Positions 1-5,513 of a stretch of 10,120 bases of DNA are shown piece after piece. Under the pieces are notes generated by a model. The model saw only the letters and a program-made list of their open reading frames with translations. It was not told where the DNA came from and made no database searches. The stretch's first letter is position 1, and each line of letters starts with the position of its first letter. Source of the stretch: JAFDZV01 sp966128725. Its GTDB lineage: Bacteria; Bacteroidota; Ignavibacteria; OLB7. The DNA lies in the NCBI GenBank assembly GCA_966128725.1, contig CBHYLN010000165.1, forward strand, positions 1 to 10,120, read 5' to 3'. A program made the position numbers and the translations under genes.

Positions 1-160
1 TGATGATCGCGGGCATCGGCCCGCGATGGATGCCGGGGGATACGTTGTTCGGTTGGCTGCGTCGGCCCCGGGAGTTACGCACGGGATGCAACGTCCGGAA
101 CCATTGCGCGATGCCTTGCGGACTGCTGTTGAACAGTCCGGGAGCCTGAAGATTGTTCAC
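1..160 (-). CDS. Possible 5' end of a downstream gene, partial (weak)
   Basis: An open frame begins with GTG at 160-158, seven bases after the TAG stop of the 429-aa gene, and stays open to the window edge, giving about 53 visible codons. The predicted N-terminus reads MNNLQAPGLFNSSPQG and continues with a tryptophan and several basic and proline residues. I do not recognise it. By hand count about 75% of third codon positions are G or C against about 53% of second positions, the direction expected for real coding sequence in this GC-rich genome. The upstream sequence is A-rich (repeated AAG) rather than a Shine-Dalgarno site. Against it: two small inverted repeats (143-166 and 119-140) overlap it and could instead be the 3' end of the previous transcript. 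It may well be non-coding. Confidence 0.25.
   Translation of the reverse strand, partial: MNNLQAPGLFNSSPQGIAQWFRTLHPVRNSRGRRSQPNNVSPGIHRGPMPAII
6..27. other. Perfect hairpin, 9-bp stem, 4-nt loop
   Basis: Positions 6-14 (ATCGCGGGC) pair exactly with 19-27 (GCCCGCGAT), leaving loop ATCG. No T-run follows on either strand, so it is not a classical intrinsic terminator. It lies at the window edge inside a weak open frame, and its role is unknown. Confidence 0.4.
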
Positions 161-166
161 CAGGCT
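119..166 (-). terminator. Tandem small hairpins just after a stop codon (weak terminator candidate)
   Basis: Directly after the TAG at 170-168 there are two inverted repeats. The first is 143-148 (AGCCTG) with 161-166 (CAGGCT), loop 12. The second is 119-125 (CGGACTG) with 134-140 (CAGTCCG), loop 8. No U-tract follows, so an intrinsic terminator is not demonstrated. They could equally be chance dyads at the start of a downstream gene. Confidence 0.25.
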
Positions 167-167
167 G

Positions 168-1457
168 CTACGTTTTCTGTTTCTTCTTCTTGGCCGAAGG
201 GAACAACACATTGTTCAGGATCAGCCGATACCCGGGCGATGTCTTGTGCAACCGCAGATCGGTTGGCGGATCGTGCACCGCATGCTGATAGTCCTCCGGA
301 TCGTGCCCGGCGTAGAACGTGAACGTGCCGCGACCGTAATTGCCGGTAATGTACTTCACCTCGTCGGTCCCGTCGCGCTGGCCCAGCACCACCACGTTTT
401 TCTTGATGAAGCGCCGATGAAACGCCGTGGTCTGCCCCATGAATCCCTGCACCACCCCAACATGGCATTGCGTAAGCATCGTGGGTACCGGATCGTGCTT
501 GGCCGAGAAATCGAACAGCGTGAAGAAATCGGTTTCCGGTGTCGAGGTAAAGCTGGGCTGGACATCGATGTCGGAGAACTCGTACACCATGGGGTTCATC
601 TCCAGTGTGAAGTTCTCGAACGCGAATGTCTGCGAGAAGTCCAGCGCCGCCTGCGCGTTTGCCGCGGGCGGATCACCATCGAATATCACGTCGCAGATAT
701 CGGTGTTCTGCGCGGCCAGGGCAATGTCGTACGAATCGGTTGCGGCGCACATCGCGAACAGGAATCCACCGCCGGCAACAAACTTCCGGATCTCGCGCAC
801 CACGGCCAGCTTCATCGCCGAAACCTTGGTGAAGCCCAGCTCGTGCGCCAGGCGCTCGTTGGTGGCCACCTGCTGCAGGTACCACGGCGCCGAGGAAAAG
901 CTGGAGTAGAACTTACCGTATTGGCCTGTGAAATCCTCGTGGAACAGATGCAGCCAGTCGTACTGCTTCAGCTTGCCGGCAAGCACCTCCCTGTCCCACA
1001 CCTTCTCGTACGGAATCTCGGCATAATCCAGCGCCATCGTCACCGCATCATCCCACGGCTGCGCTGTGGGCGGCGTGTACACGGCCATTTTGGGCGGCGT
1101 CTCCAGGCGCACTACGTCCATGTTGTTGGATTCGGACTGCACCTCGCCGTAGATGGTCGCGGCCTGCGCGCCGCTGATGGACTGCACGGCCACGCCACGG
1201 ATGCGGCACTCGGCGGCCACCACATCGGAATAATCCATCATGAACGAGCCGCCCTTGTAATTCAGCAGCCAGTCCACCGGGATATTCTTCGTAAGCGCCC
1301 AATACGCCAGGCCATACGCCTTCAGGTGATCGGTCTGGCTGTTATCCATCGCAACCAGCAGCTTCGCGGCCTGCGCCCGTACGGCGGTGGCCCCGGCAAT
1401 CAGCGTTACCGCCACGGCCACAAGGCACCAACCGATATGACACTGTCTGCTAGGCAT
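168..1457 (-). CDS. Secreted protein of the family often named 'asparagine synthetase B' (function unknown)
   Basis: 429-aa protein starting at the ATG at 1457-1455; the open frame extends further upstream, but those codons overlap hflX in another frame. Residues 1-28 look like a signal peptide: a basic start, a hydrophobic core around 10-25, and VRA before the predicted cleavage. The mature part opens with LLVAMDNSQTDHLKAYG (33-49), followed by WLLNYKGGSF (63-72), a PWDDAVT motif (134-140), HEDFTGQYGKFY (173-184), VAGGGFLFAMCAATDS (227-242), FDGDPP (259-264), GFMGQTTAF (338-346) and GHDPEDYQH (384-392). It ends in a lysine-rich KKKKQKT tail. From memory, close homologues with this motif order and tail occur across Bacteroidota/Chlorobiota and are commonly labelled asparagine synthetase B. 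However, I see no N-terminal catalytic cysteine of a glutaminase domain and no synthetase ATP-binding SGGxDS loop, so that enzyme name is not supported. The GGGFLFAMC stretch vaguely resembles class I amidotransferase-like folds; this is only inference. It lies 49 bp after hflX on the same strand and is probably co-transcribed. Confidence 0.88.
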   Translation of the reverse strand: MPSRQCHIGWCLVAVAVTLIAGATAVRAQAAKLLVAMDNSQTDHLKAYGLAYWALTKNIPVDWLLNYKGGSFMMDYSDVVAAECRIRGVAVQSISGAQAATIYGEVQSESNNMDVVRLETPPKMAVYTPPTAQPWDDAVTMALDYAEIPYEKVWDREVLAGKLKQYDWLHLFHEDFTGQYGKFYSSFSSAPWYLQQVATNERLAHELGFTKVSAMKLAVVREIRKFVAGGGFLFAMCAATDSYDIALAAQNTDICDVIFDGDPPAANAQAALDFSQTFAFENFTLEMNPMVYEFSDIDVQPSFTSTPETDFFTLFDFSAKHDPVPTMLTQCHVGVVQGFMGQTTAFHRRFIKKNVVVLGQRDGTDEVKYITGNYGRGTFTFYAGHDPEDYQHAVHDPPTDLRLHKTSPGYRLILNNVLFPSAKKKKQKT

Positions 1458-1506
1458 GGTTCGCGTATCAGAAGACTGCCCCGAAACCGCCGATACCAAG
1501 GCGGCG

Positions 1507-2838
1507 TTACGGCCGGATCGCGGCAACATCGTTCCCTTCCTCCACGGTCTCGGCGCCGGCAACCGACAGGATGTGCTCAACGTGATCGCGCACCTTCGGG
1601 TTGAATCGCAGCGTAATGGTTGCGTTCTCCTCGTCGAACTGGCGATCGAGCACGTCGGCATAATCGTACAGCTTCGAGATCCGGTTGAATCGCGCCAACG
1701 GCAGGCGCACCGTGCGCTGCACGAAGGTGCGCTCCAGCAACTCCACAAGACGCTCGCGCAGGGCGTGGATATGAAGCCCGCGCGCTGCCGAGATGGCAAC
1801 CGCATCGGGGTAACGGTCGCGAAGCTCATCCAACCGCTCGTCGCCGGGTTGCAGCAGGTCCACCTTGTTGAAGACCATCACCACCGGGATTGTATCGGCC
1901 TCGATGTCGTGCAGGGTTTCCTCCACCACACGGATCTGCTCGTACATGCTGGGCGAGGCAACGTCCACCACGTGCAACAACAGATCGGCCTCGCGCGCCT
2001 CGGCCAGCGTGGATCGGAAGCTGGCCACCAGATGCGAGGGCAGCTTGCGGATGAAGCCAACCGTGTCGGACATGAGAATCGTGCGGCCTGGCGTAAGCTC
2101 CACCGCGCGCACCGTGGAATCCAGCGTGGCGAACAACCGATCCTCGGCGTGAACGCCGGCGCCGGTGATCTCGTTCATCAACGTGGACTTGCCCGCATTC
2201 GTGTACCCAACCAGCGCCACGCGGAAATGTTCGCCGCGCCCCTTGCGCTGCGTTTCGCGCTGCGTTTCAATCTTGTCCAGCTTCTCGCGCAGATGCGCCA
2301 GCCGCGAACGGATCATCCGACGGTCCGTTTCGATCTGGGTTTCACCCGGACCCTTCGTGCCGATACCACCGAACTGTTTCGACAAGTGTGTCCACTGGCG
2401 CGTAAGCCTGGGCAGCATGTACTGCAATTGCGCCAGCTCCACCTGCGTGCGCGCCTCGCTCGATCGCGCGCGCTGCGCGAAGATGTCCAGAATAAGGCCG
2501 CTGCGATCCAGCACCTTGCGCTTCAGCGTGCGCTCCAGGTTGCGCGCCTGAATGGGCGAAAGGTCGTCATCGACCACCACCAGCGAGATGTTCTCCTCCT
2601 CGACGAATGCGGCCAACTCCTCGGTTTTGCCGCGCCCGATGTAATAGGCGCCATCCTTGCGATGCAGACCCTGCACGGCTTTCATGATGGTATCGGCACC
2701 GGCGGTATCGGCAAGCAGCTCCAACTCGTCGAGATGCTCAAGCGTCGTCTCGCGCGTTTCGGGCCAGATCGTAAGTCCGATAAGGAGCGCACGCTCGCGC
2801 TCGTTGTGCGTGATGGTGTGAAGCTTGTTGTCGGTCAA
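1507..2838 (-). CDS. hflX: GTPase HflX, ribosome-associated
   Basis: 443-aa GTPase of the Obg-HflX superfamily. Family knowledge: HflX binds the 50S subunit and uses GTP to split or rescue stalled and stressed ribosomes in the cytoplasm. The N-terminal HflX domain is visible (ALLIGLTI, DELELLADTAGAD, YIGRGKTEELAAFVEE). A basic helical linker follows, containing the family glycine-rich stretch GGIGTKGPGETQIETDRR (157-174). The G domain has P-loop GYTNAGKST (211-219), a switch I threonine region LFATLDST (235-242), G3 DTVGF (258-262), G4 NKVD (324-327) and G5 SAA (350-352). A C-terminal domain completes the usual length. I chose the TTG at 2838-2836 because the family core begins about 15 residues later and GGAAG lies 4 nt upstream. 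Another in-frame TTG at 2970 would add 44 residues (including GLCSLSCDAIIEQ) that do not look like HflX. It is preceded by a 365-bp gap, so it probably has its own promoter. The stop is TAA at 1509-1507. Confidence 0.96.
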   Translation of the reverse strand: MTDNKLHTITHNERERALLIGLTIWPETRETTLEHLDELELLADTAGADTIMKAVQGLHRKDGAYYIGRGKTEELAAFVEEENISLVVVDDDLSPIQARNLERTLKRKVLDRSGLILDIFAQRARSSEARTQVELAQLQYMLPRLTRQWTHLSKQFGGIGTKGPGETQIETDRRMIRSRLAHLREKLDKIETQRETQRKGRGEHFRVALVGYTNAGKSTLMNEITGAGVHAEDRLFATLDSTVRAVELTPGRTILMSDTVGFIRKLPSHLVASFRSTLAEAREADLLLHVVDVASPSMYEQIRVVEETLHDIEADTIPVVMVFNKVDLLQPGDERLDELRDRYPDAVAISAARGLHIHALRERLVELLERTFVQRTVRLPLARFNRISKLYDYADVLDRQFDEENATITLRFNPKVRDHVEHILSVAGAETVEEGNDVAAIRP

Positions 2839-3074
2839 GAGGCTTCCGCGTTCTAAGTGGGGTTCGTCTCGCGGGCCTGCCAGTTCAGCAGCCCGGATTG
2901 CCTGTTCAATAATCGCATCGCAAGATAACGAACACAGCCCAAAGGTGCGGATTGCCGCGCGGATCGGCAAGCCAGTTGTTTAGGCCCGCACCGAAAGCCA
3001 CACCCAGGCATGCACGGCCACAAACGGGGTCGGACCCTGCCTACGCAAAACGCCCGGCGGCAAACCGACCCTCG

Positions 3075-3099
3075 CAACCGCATGCGTACAACCGCATGC
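3075..3099. repeat. 11-bp direct repeat, two copies
   Basis: CAACCGCATGC occurs at 3075-3085 and again at 3089-3099, separated by GTA. Each copy contains the palindrome GCATGC, so the pair could be a two-site protein-binding element upstream of hflX, or chance. No further copies are seen next to them. Confidence 0.5.
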
Positions 3100-3149
3100 A
3101 CGAAAGCGCGTGCGCCGGGCCGGTGGTACGTGGCTTGGTGGCAGTGTTC

Positions 3150-3191
3150 GATGGCGGGATGGTGATGTTGGATGGCGAGATGGCGATTGAT
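3150..3191. repeat. Imperfect 21-bp tandem duplication rich in GATGGC
   Basis: Two adjacent units start at 3150 and 3171. Their first 17 bases differ at only two positions, and each contains GATGGC or GATGGT 8 bp apart (starts 3150, 3158, 3171, 3179). It lies directly downstream of the stop codon of the 713-aa surface-protein gene. It looks like simple-repeat expansion in a 3' non-coding region; no function is evident. Confidence 0.5.
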
Positions 3192-3203
3192 GCCCAGCCC
3201 CGC

Positions 3204-5345
3204 CTACGGCGCCGGGTTCAGCGTAAGCGTACCGGCGCCCGCGGCGTTCACCCAGTAGCCCTTGCCGGGCTCCAGCACGGTTACGCCCGTGCCGCCGCCA
3301 AGGGATGGGAGAAATCCTGAAAGAAGCGTGGTGCCCGAGACCGTCACGTTGGCAACGGCAACCGGCACGCTGGCCGCGCCGATCAGGTTCCAACCGCCAA
3401 CGATCGGCACCGAGCGCGGCACGTTGATCGGCCGGCCGTTCTGCGCGATCGCGGTTGGCCCGCCGAAACGTACGTAATACCCACGCCCGATGTGAATGGT
3501 ATCGGCCGTAACGTACGCACCATCGTATCGAAGCACCGAAATCGCGCCCGGATACACGGCGGATGCGGCCGAGTCCGGAAGCACAACGGCCGGGGCGGCG
3601 CTGTTGAAACCGAACGCATACTGCACCGTGGTGCGCAGCTCACCGCGCAGATGCAGGCTGTCGCCGGCCCGGTAACCGATGGTCGAGCCCGGGCGCAGCA
3701 CCAGCGTGTTGGCATCCAGCGAGCCAACAAGATCGATGGCCGAGGCGGTGCTGTCGGTGCCGATCTCCAGGGAAATGCTGTCGGATATGGCGCCGCCCGG
3801 ATTGAACGCCGCATGCGCGCCGGTAAGGCCAATGCTGCCGCCCCCGCTGATACCGCGTGCCAGGATCAGATCGCCACCGGCGGCCACGTGCACGCCGCCC
3901 TGCAATTGCAACGCCCCGCCGAACGTGGCCGGGCCTCGCAGCGTAATGGGACCGGCGGCCACAATCGAGCCGAACGCCGGCGATGAAAACGTGCCCGTTG
4001 CCGTGAATGCGGCGCTGATCCGCTTGGGCACGGCGCAGCGCACCGTTTGCCCCGTGCGGCCGTAACGGCCGGCGATATCGGAGCCCCAGAACCCCTCGAA
4101 CACAACCGGCCCGTCGACGATGCCATTGCAGGCGCCCCACAGCCGCATCGGCACATCGCATACCACGCGGCAGCCGTGCGCCGTATCGCTGGTGAAGCGA
4201 TGCCGCACACGCAGCGTATTGCCGCCGGCAATCACGGCGATGTTGGAATCAAGTCGAGTGGCGGGCTCGATCGTAAGCGTGGAGACCACCAGCGGCCCCT
4301 GTATCGCAAGCTGCCCGCCCGACGTGCCGCGATACGTAATGCTGATCGAGGGATCCCACGTGCCCTCATCGCTGCGCACGTAGCAACGGAATCCGGTGAA
4401 GATCATCGAGCAACGCTCGATCGTTCCAAGGTTCACAAGCTCGCCCTTCAGATTCCAGCGGTAGCGATCCTCCACCGCGCGAAGCGTGCCCTCAACCACC
4501 AGCGTCCCCACAATCGTGTTCTCCACTCCGTTGGCCAGGCCCCCGCCTTCCAGCACCACGCCTGCGTCCACGGTAACGTTGCCCACAAGCGTCGCGAACA
4601 GAAGGCGGCGCGAGGCCGACACCCGCACGCTGCCAAGCGTATCGCCCAGCGTGCCTGAAACCTCCGGGAACACTGGGCGCCGCGAAATGCGCGCGCCGGG
4701 AACGGCGCCCAGCACCAGACGGCCGCGAGCCGAACCATATACCGAGCCGTTCAGACGGATTGTGCCGGTGGTGCCGATGATGCCGGGTTCGCCGTTGGCA
4801 ACCGGGCAGCGGTACGGGCCGTTCACCGTAAGGTTGTATGCCCCGGTAAGCAGGCGGGTTCCGGTCGCCATCGTAAGCGAGCGAACCGTGATGGCCGAGC
4901 CAAGCCGCACCGAGGTGCCCGTGCCCGAGGCGATCGCCAGATAACCGAACACGCCCGATCCCGAGACGGTTGCCCCATCCAACAGTACCCGCATTGTGCC
5001 GTCGCCGCCAATCGTGCCGGTATTGGCGACGTTGCCAACCACGTCCACCGTTGCCGAGCGGTCCAGCTCCAGATGCCCCTCCATCAACAACCCGCCAAGG
5101 CGAAGCACGGCCGCGCCAACCACAAGGCTGCCCGTTGGGCGAACGATCAGCCTGGCGAACGTGCCGGAAGGCGCGCCAACCACGCTGGTGGCGATGATCA
5201 CCGTGTCGCCGGCCATCGGCAGGCCCTCGGGTGTCCATCCCGCCTGCTCCCACGGGCCGTCGTCGTGGCTTACGCGCACGGTTGCGCGCGTTGCGGTTGC
5301 CAGCAACGTGCCAAGCAGCAGGATCGATATCGTAAGGCGCATCAT
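3204..5345 (-). CDS. Secreted beta-repeat surface protein with C-terminal GWNLIG/GKGYWV domain
   Basis: 713 aa from the ATG at 5345 (a second ATG follows immediately at 5342). Residues 1-21 form a signal peptide ending ATRA. The start of the mature protein (EQAGWTPEGLPMAGDTVII) followed by runs of short hydrophobic strands with turns such as GSLVVGAAVLRLGGLL, NTGTIGGDGTMRV and GDSLHLRGEL is typical of right-handed beta-helix, adhesin-like exported proteins. The composition is rich in Gly, Thr, Val, Ala and Ser. The end (about 651-713) reads GWNLIGAASVPV, then LEPGKGYWV, then LTLNPAP. I recall this tail as recurrent in Ignavibacteria-type proteins. It is not the usual T9SS sorting domain, so how it reaches the surface is unclear. 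No catalytic motif is recognised. The start overlaps the stop of an SD-led 22-codon mini-ORF as TGATG, suggesting translational coupling. It lies 168 bp after the TonB receptor gene, same strand, possibly same transcript. Exact function unknown. Confidence 0.85.
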   Translation of the reverse strand: MMRLTISILLLGTLLATATRATVRVSHDDGPWEQAGWTPEGLPMAGDTVIIATSVVGAPSGTFARLIVRPTGSLVVGAAVLRLGGLLMEGHLELDRSATVDVVGNVANTGTIGGDGTMRVLLDGATVSGSGVFGYLAIASGTGTSVRLGSAITVRSLTMATGTRLLTGAYNLTVNGPYRCPVANGEPGIIGTTGTIRLNGSVYGSARGRLVLGAVPGARISRRPVFPEVSGTLGDTLGSVRVSASRRLLFATLVGNVTVDAGVVLEGGGLANGVENTIVGTLVVEGTLRAVEDRYRWNLKGELVNLGTIERCSMIFTGFRCYVRSDEGTWDPSISITYRGTSGGQLAIQGPLVVSTLTIEPATRLDSNIAVIAGGNTLRVRHRFTSDTAHGCRVVCDVPMRLWGACNGIVDGPVVFEGFWGSDIAGRYGRTGQTVRCAVPKRISAAFTATGTFSSPAFGSIVAAGPITLRGPATFGGALQLQGGVHVAAGGDLILARGISGGGSIGLTGAHAAFNPGGAISDSISLEIGTDSTASAIDLVGSLDANTLVLRPGSTIGYRAGDSLHLRGELRTTVQYAFGFNSAAPAVVLPDSAASAVYPGAISVLRYDGAYVTADTIHIGRGYYVRFGGPTAIAQNGRPINVPRSVPIVGGWNLIGAASVPVAVANVTVSGTTLLSGFLPSLGGGTGVTVLEPGKGYWVNAAGAGTLTLNPAP

Positions 5346-5413
5346 CACGTCATGCGGCCTGATACCATCGGTTGGCGTCTGTCTCCCACATTGCCATAGC
5401 ACATCACGCTCAT
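5345..5413 (-). CDS. Possible 22-aa leader peptide coupled to the 713-aa gene
   Basis: A mini-ORF starts at the ATG at 5413-5411, encodes MSVMCYGNVGDRRQPMVSGR followed by MT, and ends at TGA 5347-5345. That TGA shares its A with the ATG of the downstream gene (TGATG), the classical geometry for translational coupling by re-initiation. It is preceded by GGGAGG at 5424-5419 with a 5-nt spacer, the best Shine-Dalgarno match seen before any start in this window. The downstream gene has no good site of its own. The peptide has no recognised motif and no hydrophobic segment, so its sequence may not matter. It could be a fortuitous ORF. Confidence 0.4.
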   Translation of the reverse strand: MSVMCYGNVGDRRQPMVSGRMT

Positions 5414-5418
5414 CTGGA

Positions 5419-5424
5419 CCTCCC
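5419..5424 (-). promoter_or_regulatory. Strong Shine-Dalgarno site GGGAGG
   Basis: GGGAGG on the minus strand lies 5 nt before the mini-ORF ATG (5413) and 73 nt before the ATG of the 713-aa protein. Strong SD sites are uncommon in Bacteroidota, and the other starts in this window lack one this good. That makes it informative about where ribosomes may load on this part of the transcript. Confidence 0.5.
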
Positions 5425-5484
5425 AAGTTGTGCGCACGATCTCTCCCGATCGAAACCGAACGGAAGCGTACGCCGGAGTGTTGG

Positions 5485-5500
5485 CACGGCAACAGCCGTG
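5485..5500 (-). terminator. Short perfect hairpin after the TonB receptor stop
   Basis: CACGGC at 5485-5490 pairs with GCCGTG at 5495-5500 around a 4-base loop, flanked by direct copies of GTGTTGG (5478-5484 and 5498-5504). It starts 14 nt after the receptor stop codon. No U-tract follows, so it is at best a weak or Rho-type end or an mRNA-stabilising hairpin. Confidence 0.35.
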
Positions 5501-5513
5501 TTGGAATACATCA

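Larger units (their letters stand above)
2839..3203. other. Gene-free stretch upstream of hflX
   Basis: 365 bp separate the 713-aa gene end from the hflX start. It should hold the hflX promoter, but I find no clean match to the Bacteroidota TTTG/TAnnTTTG pair. The best partial one is TATCTTGC on the minus strand near 2925, without a well-spaced -33 element. The region contains an imperfect palindrome GGGTC-G-GACCC at 3027-3037, an 11-bp direct repeat (3075-3099) and a GATGGC-rich tandem repeat (3150-3191). No convincing RNA gene or small protein was seen. Confidence 0.6.

Noticed and set aside
168..1457. Real asparagine synthetase (AsnB) function
   Set aside because: The usual catalytic cysteine and ATP-loop motifs are absent and the protein is exported, so the name is best treated as a database label.
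153..1604. 483-codon plus-strand open frame
   Set aside because: It is antisense to the secreted 429-aa gene, whose signal peptide and motifs are clear. The plus-strand translation is His/Arg/Gly-rich with no recognisable domain, as expected for GC-rich antisense.
1456..2856. 466-codon plus-strand open frame opposite hflX
   Set aside because: HflX on the minus strand has all GTPase motifs. The opposite frame has no domain and a composition typical of antisense.
2853..3101. 82-codon minus-strand frame upstream of hflX
   Set aside because: Cys/Arg-rich translation, no plausible start signal, overlaps repeats and the hflX upstream region in another frame.
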